64,000 nt of DNA from JACKHO01 sp041398745 (GCA_041398745.1 JAWKUB010000012.1:1-64000); one strand, 5' to 3'; shown: positions 48,287 to 57,682, counted from the first letter of the stretch. A program made the numbers and translations. The notes: generated by a model not told the origin, from the sequence alone.

Positions 48287-48640
48287 CTACACTGGCTCCG
48301 TCCCGCCGGCCTCATTGGTCTTCAACATCGGAAGAATTGAGTTCAACCTGGCCAAACTGATGGCTGTCTGGCAAAGCTGATTCGGGTTCAGCAGGCTGAT
48401 AGTGCCACCACGACTCGCGAGAGATTTACTCGCCGTGACAAACATCCCAATCACTGCCGAGCCAATGAATTTGACCTGCGACATATCCACAATGAGCTGA
48501 GGCGGTTCGACTGATTCGGCCAGCAGCAGAATCATCCTCAGGTCATCCAAATCATGTTCGTAAAGGTGCGAGAAATCGGGACCGAGGACGATTTCAAAGG
48601 AGCCATCGACGAATTTGACGAGCGGTGAAGTCTTGGCCAT
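48287..48640 (-). CDS. STAS-domain protein (anti-sigma-factor antagonist-like)
   Basis: A 117-residue single STAS domain: FVDGSFEIVLGPDF, a helix LDDLRMILLLAESV, LIVDMSQVKFIGSAVIGMFV, SRGGTISLLNPNQLCQTAIS and RLNSILPML. It fits regulators that bind anti-sigma kinases or other partners. The usual DSSG phosphorylation motif is GSAV here: the Ser is kept but the preceding Asp is replaced by Gly. The open frame runs back to 48895, giving 202 residues, but the upstream part has no domain features, so I prefer ATG 48640 although its ribosome binding site (CAGGGTG) is weak. Divergent from the metalloprotease gene. Confidence 0.75.
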   Translation of the reverse strand: MAKTSPLVKFVDGSFEIVLGPDFSHLYEHDLDDLRMILLLAESVEPPQLIVDMSQVKFIGSAVIGMFVTASKSLASRGGTISLLNPNQLCQTAISLARLNSILPMLKTNEAGGTEPV

Positions 48641-48918
48641 GTGGGCGGCACCCTGATTGATAGTTTTAGCAGCTTGTCTGAAGCTGCGAACGACTGATTC
48701 TAAGAACGGCTGGCCTGCCTGTGGAGTGTGAAAGCACTCGGTCAAGCAATGGGCAATGACACGCTCAGACGTCACCAAATGTTGCAGAAACGCGCAATCC
48801 ATTAATTCTCTGCCAAACTGAAAAATCGCGCTTGCCGTACTCGTCAGCATAACGCATATTCTTCCAATCCATTCTCTTTGATGAATTCTCATCACCGCAA
48901 TCCAATCTGAGGTTTTTC

Positions 48919-51096
48919 ATGCTGCGTCAGCCGTTTTTCAAGGCATTTTTGCGCTCATTCTTCTCCACCAAAACTCGTCGAACTGGTACAACGCAAAGCC
49001 CTGTGCATGTTGAGGTTTGCGAAACGCGAGTACTGCTGAGTGGTAGTCCCGCGGAAGTACACCTCGACTTCGATCACGGTTTCGACCAATTCGGCAACGA
49101 GTGGCACTCGCTCCCGGAAGCGACACTCGACGCTTCAACAATTGGTGGTGGCGAGTACCCTTCGGGAACAGCCCCGTTCGCTTACTCTGAAACATTCCTG
49201 CTGCATTCCAATGCCGGAGCGGCCCACACAATTTATCTCGATTTCAATGGTCACACGACCAGCGGCACGACCTGGAACACGTCGTTCAACGGAGGCAATG
49301 ACTTCACAACCCCGGCGTACAATACCGACGGAATTGCCGGATTCAGCAACGGTGAGTTGGAATCGATTCAGAAGGTCTGGCAGCGTGTTGTCGAGGACTT
49401 TGCCCCATTCGACGTCGACGTTACCACCGAAGAACCAGCCAATATCGGTGATCTTATCAAGAGCGGCACGGGCGATACCGCCTGGGGTGTGAGAGTTGTC
49501 ATTGGTGGCAGCAGCTACGACTGGTACGGCAATGGTGCCGGTGGCGTGGCCTATGTTGGCTCCTTCAATTGGAACACCGACACGCCAACCTACGTATTCC
49601 CCGATCAATTAGGGAACGGCTTTCAAAAGTACGTTGCCGAAGCAGTCAGTCACGAAGCTGGCCATACCCTGGGACTGCGGCATGACGGAACGTCGACGCA
49701 AGGCTACTACACTGGTCAGGGAAGTGGAGAGACGGGCTGGGCTCCCATTATGGGTGTTGGCTACTACCAGAACCTTACGCAGTGGAGCAAAGGTGAGTAT
49801 GCCGACGCAAACCGCACCGAAGACGATCTCGCGATTATCACATCGCAAAACGGCTTCGGGTATCGTGCCGATGACGCCGGCAACACCAATGGAACGGCGA
49901 ACGCAGCGAACACGTTCGACGCTACGACAATTGACGGCGCTGGCCTTATCGAACGCTCGACGGACGTCGACGTCTACTCGTTCGCGACAGGCGCCGGCAC
50001 CATTAGCATTGATGTGCAGGAATTTGAAATTGGCCCGAACTTGGACATCCTGGCGGAAATCTATGACGGCTCTGGAACTTTAATTGCGTCTGCCAATCCG
50101 ACTGATCGGCTCGACGCACAACTCAGTGCTTCAGTCGCTGCCGGAACCTACTTCCTGCATATCAGCGGCACGGGAAAAGGTGATCCTGCAGGGACCGGCT
50201 ACAGCGATTACGGTAGTCTCGGACAGTATTCCTTCACGGGAACGGTTGTGGCAACGTCCTCGCTACCCTCACTGAGCGTCACGAGCGCAAACGTCACCGA
50301 GGGCGGTACGCTGTCATTCGTTGTCACGCTTTCGGCGGCTTCAAATGTTCCCGTGTCGTTCGACTACAGCACAGCCGACGGAACCGCATCTGCTGGTTTT
50401 GATTACCTCGCAGCGAGCGGGACTGTGGTCATTCCAGCCGGAATGACGTCGGCGATTGTGAACGTCAGCACAACTCAGGACAGTGACTTCGAGGCTGATG
50501 AAACGCTCACACTTTCACTGACGGGAAGCAGTGGTGCGATCATCGGTGCACCCAACGCAACGGGTACCATTGTGAATGATGACCAGGCTCCGTTACCGAC
50601 CATTTCCATCAGCGATGCTTCAATCGCCGAAGGCAAGCTCAACACCAAAGGCAAGAACGCCGGTACACCACAGTACACAAACATGAGCTTTATCGTGACC
50701 TTGTCCGCTCCATCAAACGTACCGGTTACGGCGGACTTCGCCACGCTGGACGGTACTGCCACGGTGGCTGACAGCGACTACATCGCGGCCGCAGGCACAA
50801 TTACCTTTGCTCCGGGAACCACCTCACAAACGGTTTCAGTGACGATTGTCGGCGACAACACTCAGGAGTCGGACGAGACATTCTCCGTGCTGCTCTCCAA
50901 TGCCTCGAACGCCAGCATTGGTGACGGTTCGGGAACGGGATCGATTCTCGACGATGACACTGGCGGAGGTGGTGGTGGAGGCAAAGGTGGCGGAAATGGC
51001 GGCGGCAAAGGGAAACCCGGGGCTGTGGTCGAATCCGCTTATGTCGGCTGGAATCCAAATTCTTCCAAAAATAATGAAGACTTCCTGTTGTCGTGA
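48919..51096 (+). CDS. Secreted zinc metalloprotease (metzincin) with Calx-beta repeats
   Basis: A 725-residue surface or secreted protein. Its N-terminus is basic with CETRVLLSG, a LEPR-xLL-like motif shared with the giant protein. The catalytic domain (about 90-315) has HEAGHTLGLRHD, the metzincin zinc site, with IMGVGYY as a Met-turn. A PPC-like beta domain follows (about 340-445, STDVDVYSFATGAG). Two Calx-beta domains at about 450-555 and 565-680 (SVTEGG/SIAEG, FDYSTADGTASAGFDY, DDD ends) bind calcium in relatives. A Gly/Lys-rich linker and a short tail end it. It is alone, with a hairpin after the stop. Probably cleaves extracellular protein. Confidence 0.92.
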   Translation: MLRQPFFKAFLRSFFSTKTRRTGTTQSPVHVEVCETRVLLSGSPAEVHLDFDHGFDQFGNEWHSLPEATLDASTIGGGEYPSGTAPFAYSETFLLHSNAGAAHTIYLDFNGHTTSGTTWNTSFNGGNDFTTPAYNTDGIAGFSNGELESIQKVWQRVVEDFAPFDVDVTTEEPANIGDLIKSGTGDTAWGVRVVIGGSSYDWYGNGAGGVAYVGSFNWNTDTPTYVFPDQLGNGFQKYVAEAVSHEAGHTLGLRHDGTSTQGYYTGQGSGETGWAPIMGVGYYQNLTQWSKGEYADANRTEDDLAIITSQNGFGYRADDAGNTNGTANAANTFDATTIDGAGLIERSTDVDVYSFATGAGTISIDVQEFEIGPNLDILAEIYDGSGTLIASANPTDRLDAQLSASVAAGTYFLHISGTGKGDPAGTGYSDYGSLGQYSFTGTVVATSSLPSLSVTSANVTEGGTLSFVVTLSAASNVPVSFDYSTADGTASAGFDYLAASGTVVIPAGMTSAIVNVSTTQDSDFEADETLTLSLTGSSGAIIGAPNATGTIVNDDQAPLPTISISDASIAEGKLNTKGKNAGTPQYTNMSFIVTLSAPSNVPVTADFATLDGTATVADSDYIAAAGTITFAPGTTSQTVSVTIVGDNTQESDETFSVLLSNASNASIGDGSGTGSILDDDTGGGGGGGKGGGNGGGKGKPGAVVESAYVGWNPNSSKNNEDFLLS

Positions 51097-51106
51097 GCTA
51101 AGGTTG

Positions 51107-51138
51107 ATGCGGTTGACTCCGAACTGAGTCAACCGCAT
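51107..51138 (+). terminator. Hairpin after the metalloprotease gene
   Basis: A perfect 13-bp stem (51107-51119 with 51126-51138, loop CGAACT) lies 10 nt beyond the stop codon. No T-run follows, so it may be a Rho-independent terminator of weak type or a stabilising hairpin. Confidence 0.6.
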
Positions 51139-51323
51139 TGACTGAAAGACTGCAAACACTTCAGCGTCATCTCCTCGACGCAGTATTGCTCCCAGAACGC
51201 CCTCACCCAGACGGTTCCGCGATTCAGCGGGACCGTCCAGTGAGGATTCTTGTCGATGAATTGACTGTTAATCGCAACAGTCGATTTCCCACTTCTTGAG
51301 CAATCACCCGTTGAGGATTACTG

Positions 51324-52157
51324 ATGTCACGCTGTCTGCTCACCCTTTGCCTTGTCGCTTTTGTCGGATCAACTTCGAGCGTCAATGCTCAAGTCGCCAA
51401 GTATGAATTCACAGGCACGCTCGTCTCGTCATTCGGCAGCAACACAGACCAGTTCGGCGGTTCCATATTCGGAAGCGTCGACCTTGACCTCGGTACGCCA
51501 CCCAAAAGTACCTACCAGTACTCGTCCAGCGGCCAAATAGGTCAGTCCGCTTATTGGAATTCAGGCGCATTCACCATCGACGCCATGACGTCCGGTGGAT
51601 TCCTCACCGGAACGACACTCGAAGGAGGTCGGGCAACAGGTGAGGTATACGACCTCACAGAGTACTACACGTCCAGCACGGGCTACCGCTCCGGGTCCCT
51701 CAGCAACTTGTTTCAGTACTACAACGACGGCTTCTACTTTGCCTATCGCGAAATTCAGCTTTACAGCTACGGCTACGAGAACGCGACGGGCGATGGAATT
51801 GCCGCAATGGCGGACTGGAATCCGATTGCCGACCAGTACGCGTACATTTCCGTCGGTGACCACAACTTTCTGACCAACGAACACTCGGTCGCGTTCTATC
51901 GACTCGACAGTTTCGTCCCCGTGAGTGCCGGGAACATTGTCATCGATGGCGTCGACACAGGTATTGCCGACTTCGACTACAACGGGTCAACGATAACGGC
52001 TCAAATCGAAGAACTCGCAAGTAGCGCCACGAACCATGGCAAGTTTGTCAGCAAGGTTGCCAAACTACTCAATGAGCTGAAGAAAGCCGGTCTCGTTTCT
52101 GGCGAAGAAAAAGAGATCCTGCAAGAAGTCGCCGCTGAATCGGACGTCGCCAAATAG
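51324..52157 (+). CDS. Secreted protein of unknown function
   Basis: A 277-residue exported protein with a signal peptide (1-22, ending NAQ). The mature part starts KYEFTGTLVSSFG, common in beta-sandwich planctomycete and PEP-CTERM-type secreted proteins, and is rich in Tyr, Ser and Gly with few cysteines (one in the signal). The last 45 residues are helical and charged (FVSKVAKLLNELKKAGLVSG). No C-terminal sorting signal is visible. GAGG lies 8 nt upstream of ATG 51324. It follows the metalloprotease by about 230 bp; a link is not shown. Confidence 0.78.
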   Translation: MSRCLLTLCLVAFVGSTSSVNAQVAKYEFTGTLVSSFGSNTDQFGGSIFGSVDLDLGTPPKSTYQYSSSGQIGQSAYWNSGAFTIDAMTSGGFLTGTTLEGGRATGEVYDLTEYYTSSTGYRSGSLSNLFQYYNDGFYFAYREIQLYSYGYENATGDGIAAMADWNPIADQYAYISVGDHNFLTNEHSVAFYRLDSFVPVSAGNIVIDGVDTGIADFDYNGSTITAQIEELASSATNHGKFVSKVAKLLNELKKAGLVSGEEKEILQEVAAESDVAK

Positions 52158-52499
52158 CGATCGCCAAGTTGTTTCAACACAACGTGCCGCGACGTGCTGC
52201 AACAGCACCACAAGGTGTGCAACTCATGCAGGTTGGCCCTTCATCAACTACGAGAGCCGAGGAAGAGTCATCCTGGATTTGCGGCGTCCTCGTGCCCTGA
52301 ATGAGTCGAGCGGTCACCAAATGAAACCGCGAAAGGGCGTTTTGTGTGGCCAGACACACCTGAGGAATCCCCCTCCAGGACCGAGTGAATTGCACTGCTG
52401 CAAACATCGAAAAGCCCGATGAACTCGACCGGCGATGCCCGGCAAGATATTCTCTGAGGAACGTTGCCCCCAATTCTTCCGAGGATGAAAGGTTCTCTG
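52158..52499. other. Intergenic region without recognisable gene
   Basis: Between a secreted unknown and a Tat-exported oxidoreductase. I see only short frames. A GTGTGGCCAGACACAC near 52348 is a weak palindrome that could be an operator. Confidence 0.35.
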
Positions 52500-53798
52500 A
52501 TGACAATGTCACGACGACAGTTTGCCGGAGCGTCGCTTGCTGCCAGTACGCTCATGGCTGTCCCCACAATTCTTTCCGCCGACGACAAACCGTCGGAACG
52601 AGTAACAGTCGGGGTGATGGGACTTTCCCGCGGTATGTCATTAGCCCGCACATTTGGAAGTGCGAAGTCAGTCAAGGTGAAATACGTTTGCGATATTGAC
52701 CAGGATCGCATGCGGTCGGGCGTGAGTGGATTGGAACAGTCGACCGGACAAGTGGCCGAAGGGATTACTGACTTCCGACGCATCCTCGACGATAAAGAGT
52801 GTGATGTCCTCATTTGTGCTGCCCCCAACCATTGGCACGCGCCAGCGACCATACTTGGTGTGTCTGCAGGCAAGCACGTGTATGTTGAGAAACCATGCAG
52901 CCACAATCCCTGGGAAGGGGAAACCATGGTCGCCGCCGCGCGGAAGTATGATCGTGCCGTGCAAATGGGATCACAGCGGCGCAGTGGTAAAGGCTACCAG
53001 GAAGCCATTCAGAAGTTACATGGGGGAATCATCGGCAACGTTTATTCTTCTCGCTCCTGGTACAACAACCTGCGTCCCACGGTTGGAACTGGAAACCCGG
53101 CGACGCCGCCCGCGCAAATGGACTACGAGTTGTGGCAGGGACCGGCTCCGCGAGCGCCGTACTATGACAATCGATTCCATTACAACTGGCACTGGTTCTG
53201 GCACTATGGCAACGGCGAACTGGGGAACAACGGCATTCACGCTCTCGACATTTGCCGTTGGGGACTCGATGTCACGTTTCCCACTCGTGTAGCGTCAACG
53301 GGTGGCCGCTACCGTTACAACGATGACCAGCAAACGCCGGACACGCACACGGCGTTGTTTGAATTCCCCGGCGGCAAGCACGCGTCTTGGGAAGGTTTGA
53401 GCTGCAACAAGCATCGACTCAATTCCAGCAGCGGCGACCGGGCGAATGCGTTCGTGGCGTTCTACGGTGACAACGGAGCACTCGAGATCGACGCCTCCGG
53501 CAAGTACAAAGTCTTCGATGGCAATGACAAGCTCATCGAAGAAGGCGGCGAAGCGATGAAAGATTCCGATCACATCGAGAATTTCCTGGCTGCCATCCGC
53601 ACTGGCCAACACACGAATCTGAACGCGGAGATTGAAAAGGGTCACCGCAGCACCATGTTGTGCCACCTCGGCAACATCGCCTATCGCACGGGACGCACGT
53701 TGAATTGCTCAGCGGAGAATGGACACATTCTCAACGATGAAGCGGCCATGAATCTCTGGAAGCGCGAGTACGAACCAGGTTGGGAGCCAAAAATCTAG
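52500..53798 (+). CDS. Tat-exported Gfo/Idh/MocA family oxidoreductase
   Basis: A 432-residue oxidoreductase with a twin-arginine signal (SRRQFAGASLAAS, cleavage near LSA). The Rossmann part reads VTVGVMGLSRGMSLA, KVKYVCDIDQDRM and the signature VYVEKPCSHNPWEG. The substrate domain contains FHYNWHWFWHYGNGELGNNG and HALDICRWGLD, typical of the planctomycete exported subgroup. AAAGG at 7-8 nt precedes ATG 52500; the frame opens at a TTG (52464). Export through Tat means it folds with its NAD(P) cofactor before crossing the membrane. Substrate unknown, probably a sugar derivative. A terminator follows the stop. Confidence 0.93.
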   Translation: MTMSRRQFAGASLAASTLMAVPTILSADDKPSERVTVGVMGLSRGMSLARTFGSAKSVKVKYVCDIDQDRMRSGVSGLEQSTGQVAEGITDFRRILDDKECDVLICAAPNHWHAPATILGVSAGKHVYVEKPCSHNPWEGETMVAAARKYDRAVQMGSQRRSGKGYQEAIQKLHGGIIGNVYSSRSWYNNLRPTVGTGNPATPPAQMDYELWQGPAPRAPYYDNRFHYNWHWFWHYGNGELGNNGIHALDICRWGLDVTFPTRVASTGGRYRYNDDQQTPDTHTALFEFPGGKHASWEGLSCNKHRLNSSSGDRANAFVAFYGDNGALEIDASGKYKVFDGNDKLIEEGGEAMKDSDHIENFLAAIRTGQHTNLNAEIEKGHRSTMLCHLGNIAYRTGRTLNCSAENGHILNDEAAMNLWKREYEPGWEPKI

Positions 53799-53821
53799 CT
53801 GGCATGCTTCTACTAACAAGG

Positions 53822-53860
53822 CGAAGCCGGGAGCGTCAGTCAATGTCGATCCCGGCTTCG
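53822..53860 (+). terminator. Intrinsic terminator between convergent genes
   Basis: An 11-bp stem (CGAAGCCGGGA 53822-53832 with TCCCGGCTTCG 53850-53860) is followed by TCGTTTTG on the plus strand, fitting termination of the oxidoreductase gene. The minus-strand gene ends at 53884, just beyond, and could use the same hairpin. Confidence 0.75.
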
Positions 53861-53883
53861 TCGTTTTGATTGAACATCATTGG

Positions 53884-54708
53884 CTAGAAGTTGTAGCTTC
53901 GGTTCTTCACGTCGAAGTCGGCGTCTTTCAAGCCGACGTTCGTTCGCAGATTTCCATAGAGATAGTCCTCGGCCAGCGAAGCTTCAGACTCCCGGCGGCC
54001 GGGGAAGTCATACTGCTGAATGCGGATTGGCAAGCCGCTTTCGTTGTCGATGTACAGCCGTGTCATTTGGAACTTCACGCCAGCAAGCTGCCTTGCGTAG
54101 GAGGATTCCACAACGGTGCAGGCAGTCTTCCCAATTCGCGAATTGGAGAAGACGTTGACTTTGGCTTCCGAATACTTCATTTCGTTCAGCCACTGTTCGG
54201 CAGCCTCGGTCACCATTTTCCGCATGCCAATCATGGTTGCAGGATGGCGGTTGCCGTCCATTGCCATACTCCCTTCGGGATCGAGCGAGAGCGTTCCAGC
54301 CAGTCCACGGAAACCGACGTCGTGGGCGTAGAGCATGTTTTTGTTCTTCCCCTCAACGAACAGCACTTCGCGACCGGCGCTGGGGGAAATGAACTTCAGG
54401 TAAACGCTGAATGGCTCTTCCCGCAACTTCAACTCCATCTGAGCCTTCACCAGGCTGCGGCCAATTTTCTCCTGCTTTGTAAAGGTTGCAGTGTAGTCCT
54501 TTACTTCGTCTAGCTTCTGGAGAGAGGCGTATGCCTTCTCAATGGCAGGCATCAGCGGATGTGTGCCTTCGGCATTCTCAATTCGAGCCGCAATCTTAGC
54601 GGGATCGGCAGAGAGGGTTCGGGAGAGAACGGCACCCGTTCCAAACAGGAGTGCTCCGGTTCCGAATGTTTTCAGGAAACGACGGCGAGAGGATTTCGAC
54701 GACGACAT
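53884..54708 (-). CDS. DUF1571-like exported protein (LolA-like fold suspected)
   Basis: A 274-residue protein with a Tat-type signal (SSRRRFLKTFGTGALLFGTG). The mature part has LDEVKDYTATFTKQEKIG, QMELKLREEPFSVYLKF, GREVLFVEGKNKNML and TRLYIDNESGLPIRIQQYD. These follow the order of strands seen in DUF1571 and the related outer-membrane-lipoprotein-sorting families, where a beta-sheet half-barrel holds a lipid or peptide. No catalytic motif is visible. It is convergent with the oxidoreductase and on the same strand as the peptidase gene, whose stop is 262 bp upstream. Assignment to DUF1571 is from pattern recall, not a search. Confidence 0.75.
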   Translation of the reverse strand: MSSSKSSRRRFLKTFGTGALLFGTGAVLSRTLSADPAKIAARIENAEGTHPLMPAIEKAYASLQKLDEVKDYTATFTKQEKIGRSLVKAQMELKLREEPFSVYLKFISPSAGREVLFVEGKNKNMLYAHDVGFRGLAGTLSLDPEGSMAMDGNRHPATMIGMRKMVTEAAEQWLNEMKYSEAKVNVFSNSRIGKTACTVVESSYARQLAGVKFQMTRLYIDNESGLPIRIQQYDFPGRRESEASLAEDYLYGNLRTNVGLKDADFDVKNRSYNF

Positions 54709-54912
54709 GGTCTTCCTTTTGACTCAACTTCACGTCCGTGGAAAGTGGTGGCATGCTTCGAGCGCGCCTTGCCCCACTCGGCGCATCGACATTCTCTTTC
54801 GGCTGACTTTGCTGGAAGGAGGCGGGTCGGCTTCGTTGGTGGCAAGCAAGGTCCAGTTGGAGAATCTGCGCAGGAATTGGCCGCACAAACATAAAGAGTC
54901 GCGAATGCAAAC

Positions 54913-54942
54913 AGCGGCCACTTCATCTGCGAAGTGGCCGCT
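54913..54942 (-). terminator. Hairpin after the peptidase gene
   Basis: A perfect 12-bp stem (54913-54924 with 54931-54942, loop ATCTGC) follows the S41 peptidase stop on the minus strand, with GTTTGCATTC after it. Confidence 0.7.
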
Positions 54943-54970
54943 GCGACACTCAGAATCACGCGTTAAGGAC

Positions 54971-56884
54971 TTAGTGCAACGTTAATCCAGACTCCAGTGG
55001 AAGTGGGCGTGGCAGGCGAGTTTCGGTGGTTCCGAAGTTGCCAGGTCGCAAGGTCGACCAGTTGCCATTCGTTCCCCAGGCCTGAGGATAGTTTGACTGT
55101 CCTGCTGGAACCTGATTTGGTTGTGGAAGGTATTGCACTTGTGATGGTGCTGCCGGTTGGGCAGGACTTGCCTGTCGGTAACTCATTGGTCGGCCTTGAG
55201 CCGAAGCCAGGGCCATTTGGCCAGGTGTTCCTGCGGCGATGATTTGCAGGGCAGACTGGATGTCAGTGTCATTTGCTCCACCTCGGTAAGCGACCGTCGT
55301 CTGTTCAGCAACCGCCAGGTCAGGCTCCACTCCGGCACCAGCCATTTCACGTCCGGTTGGGGAGTAGAACTTGGCTGTGGTCAGCTTCAGGACACCCGAA
55401 ACCGTTCGCAGTGGGAAGTGTGTTTGCACGGTCCCTTTGCCGTAGGAATGTCGTCCCATGATGACTCCGCGACCGTTGTCCTGAATTGCGGCTGCGAAGA
55501 TTTCACTGGCACTTGCCGAGTTTTCATCAACCAGCACAACCAGAGGGACTGCCCAGGTCTTGTCGAACGATGCCGACTCCTGAGTATTGTCATCTGCGTT
55601 GCGTCCTCGTGTTGACACAATGACTCCCCGAGGAAGGAACAGGTTGGAAACATCAACCGACTCATCCAACAGGCCACCAGGATTTCCACGAAGGTCAAGG
55701 ATCAGGCCTTTCATCCCCTGGTTGTGCAGGGTGAACATGGCCTTTTCGAGGTCTTCCTTGGACGATTCGGAGAACTGCTTCAGCCGAACATATCCGACCT
55801 TGCTGGCTTCATCGACCATTTTGGTTCCTGAGACGCTGCTCACGTAGAACCGTCGACGAGTTGTTGTGCCTCGCAGCATTTGACCATTCCGGTCGATGTC
55901 GAGCGTCACCGAAGTTCCTTCGCGTCCACCAATCAGGTTGGCAATCATATTGAGGCTTTGACCGGCGACGGACTGCTGATTGACAGCGACAATGATGTCC
56001 CCAGCTTTCAATCCCAGGCCTTCGGCAGGACTTCCTTCAATGACTCCTTCCAGCAGTGCACCCCGAGAGTCGATGGTCATTTCGATACCAATTCCGACGA
56101 TATTCTCTTCCAGGCCAGCTGTCTTGCGATTGTCCAGGTAAGCACCGGGATATTCACTTCCCGACTTTGGCATGAGGGCTGAGTATTTGTCGAGGGAATC
56201 GATGGTTGCGTTCAGGAACTCCAGGGCAATGGCTTCCTTACGGACACCCAGTTGACGGTTCGCCAGTTCGGCGGCGTACTGCATGAGACCGACGGACTCA
56301 CTCATGCTACGGGCGGGTTGTGAGTAGGCCATTTGCTGAAGCTGTTGTTGTACAGCGGCGACTGCCTGTGGGTTTGGTGAAACCCGGTTGGCCTGCAGGA
56401 AAGCAGGGTTTTCAAGGGCCAGAGAAACACCTTCCAAGGCAGCCCTGGTGCGGTCTTCGTAGGAATTTGGGCTCACGTGTCGAGCGTCGATCATATTTGA
56501 GGCCTCGGAGAACAGTGACATGACTTCATTCATGTTCGTCCGGCTGAGCAACCCCAGCATTTCGGCACTCTGGTAACGAGCAGAGATTTTTCGTGAGTTA
56601 TCGTCTGCAGCAGTGTGGATGCCACTCCCGCTGTTCGGTGCGACAACATCCTCCCGAGCACGAGGAGTTCCGCTATCGAGAGTTGATGGTGTGAGGCGGT
56701 ATGCCGAAACTTGTAAAACATCTGACTCTTCGACTGCTGACTCACTAAAGACGCTGTGTTGTGCTGTGTCGTTCAGCATGCAGGGATTCTGCAAATCCTG
56801 AGCTGGAGCCATACCACCCAGTAGAGTGGCAACAACCATTGCGAGAATTGAGGTGAGCAGGTGAGTCGTCTTGTGCGTGTTCAT
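54971..56884 (-). CDS. PDZ-S41 carboxy-terminal processing protease (CtpA/Prc family)
   Basis: A 637-residue exported serine protease. Residues 1-28 are a signal peptide. A helical N-terminal region (to about 240) precedes a PDZ domain (about 260-345, GSPAEGLGLKAGDIIVAVNQ) and the S41 catalytic domain (about 350-535): VGYVRLKQFSESSKEDLE, GLILDLRGNPGGLLDESVDV, NSASASEIFAAAIQDNGRG with the nucleophile Ser, and SYGKGTVQTHFPL with the catalytic Lys. The end is Pro/Gln-rich and low complexity. It likely trims C-termini of envelope proteins. The csrA gene lies 66 bp upstream on the same strand, so the two may be co-transcribed. Confidence 0.94.
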   Translation of the reverse strand: MNTHKTTHLLTSILAMVVATLLGGMAPAQDLQNPCMLNDTAQHSVFSESAVEESDVLQVSAYRLTPSTLDSGTPRAREDVVAPNSGSGIHTAADDNSRKISARYQSAEMLGLLSRTNMNEVMSLFSEASNMIDARHVSPNSYEDRTRAALEGVSLALENPAFLQANRVSPNPQAVAAVQQQLQQMAYSQPARSMSESVGLMQYAAELANRQLGVRKEAIALEFLNATIDSLDKYSALMPKSGSEYPGAYLDNRKTAGLEENIVGIGIEMTIDSRGALLEGVIEGSPAEGLGLKAGDIIVAVNQQSVAGQSLNMIANLIGGREGTSVTLDIDRNGQMLRGTTTRRRFYVSSVSGTKMVDEASKVGYVRLKQFSESSKEDLEKAMFTLHNQGMKGLILDLRGNPGGLLDESVDVSNLFLPRGVIVSTRGRNADDNTQESASFDKTWAVPLVVLVDENSASASEIFAAAIQDNGRGVIMGRHSYGKGTVQTHFPLRTVSGVLKLTTAKFYSPTGREMAGAGVEPDLAVAEQTTVAYRGGANDTDIQSALQIIAAGTPGQMALASAQGRPMSYRQASPAQPAAPSQVQYLPQPNQVPAGQSNYPQAWGTNGNWSTLRPGNFGTTETRLPRPLPLESGLTLH

Positions 56885-56950
56885 GGAAAGTTCCTTTTTT
56901 CCAAAGCGTGATAGTAAGTAGTGTTTGAACGTGATTCGTTCCTAACTGGA

Positions 56951-57160
56951 TCAGTTTTTGATGAGTTCGTTGGCGACTGAAGGAGTCTCTTCTTCTTTCA
57001 TTGCGGCCAGTGCTTCAGCAAGCTCGCCTCGCAGCACGCGGACGTCGCCGGGAGCTTCAATTCCAATCTTTGCTTTGCCGCGGCCTGAAGAAATCACTTT
57101 GATGACAATTCCGTCACCAATCCGAATCATCTCGCCTTGCTTTCGTGTGAGAACCAACAT
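56951..57160 (-). CDS. csrA: Carbon storage regulator CsrA
   Basis: A 69-residue RNA-binding translational regulator. The family core is intact: MLVLTRKQGEMIRIGDGIVI, SSGRGKAKIGIEAPGDVRVLR, with the Arg of VRVLRGE conserved. It binds GGA motifs in leaders and blocks or stabilises mRNAs. AAGGAG precedes the ATG. The leader immediately upstream contains CAAGGAT and AAGGAG, both GGA-type sites covering the start region, which suggests autoregulation. It lies upstream of the S41 protease in the same direction; no fliW-like gene is in view. Confidence 0.97.
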   Translation of the reverse strand: MLVLTRKQGEMIRIGDGIVIKVISSGRGKAKIGIEAPGDVRVLRGELAEALAAMKEEETPSVANELIKN

Positions 57161-57180
57161 GACTTTCTCCTTATCCTTGG
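57161..57180 (-). promoter_or_regulatory. csrA leader with two GGA motifs
   Basis: Minus-strand leader reads CCAAGGATAAGGAGAAAGTC before the ATG. CAAGGAT resembles the CsrA consensus (ACARGGAUG) and AAGGAG is the ribosome binding site itself; paired GGA sites at this distance would suit a CsrA dimer. Inferred from the sequence; no pairing test made. Confidence 0.45.
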
Positions 57181-57219
57181 AAAAATCGCTTCTTTTTAAA
57201 CCTCGCCTCTGGTGACTTA

Positions 57220-57239
57220 CCGGTTTGTTCCGGTTTGTT
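57220..57239. repeat. Tandem 10-bp direct repeat upstream of csrA
   Basis: CCGGTTTGTT occurs twice in tandem (57220-57229 and 57230-57239). It lies 60-80 bp upstream of csrA and could be a regulator binding site. Confidence 0.5.
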
Positions 57240-57682
57240 GTGTCCCCTTCTGCGAACGATGAAAGGTAAAAGCAACGTGCGTGCCAAACTCATTTCTCGC
57301 GGACCTCAAATGACACAATGTACACCCTTGTATAGAGTTACATTTTCTCCTTTTTTGGTATCGCAGCTGAAGGGTGTGTATCCATGTTCAGTCGCTTGTA
57401 ATTCATGGAATTGGAAAATGCACCGGTTTGATGACTTTACAAAGCTTGAACGTCATCACTGGGATACTCCGGCAAAACCTGCTGGGTGTTTCTGCAGTTC
57501 GAAATGAAGTCAGATTGGCCGCACTCAGCGACTCGGCGTCGCTGTGGAGCAGGCTCACCATTGATGCGAGTTGAATACCCCGGTGGTGGCAAGTACGATT
57601 TCCTTTTGGCGACCCGATTGTGACGCACTCGCCCAATCGCTTCGCGCCTCTTGCATTTCTGTCTTCACCCTTCTCCTCCATT
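57240..57682. other. Intergenic region between csrA and the phosphatase fusion gene
   Basis: No convincing gene here on either strand. The divergent promoters of csrA and the fusion gene should lie here. A minus-strand TATACA near 57327-57340 is a candidate -10 for csrA without a clear -35. Confidence 0.35.
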
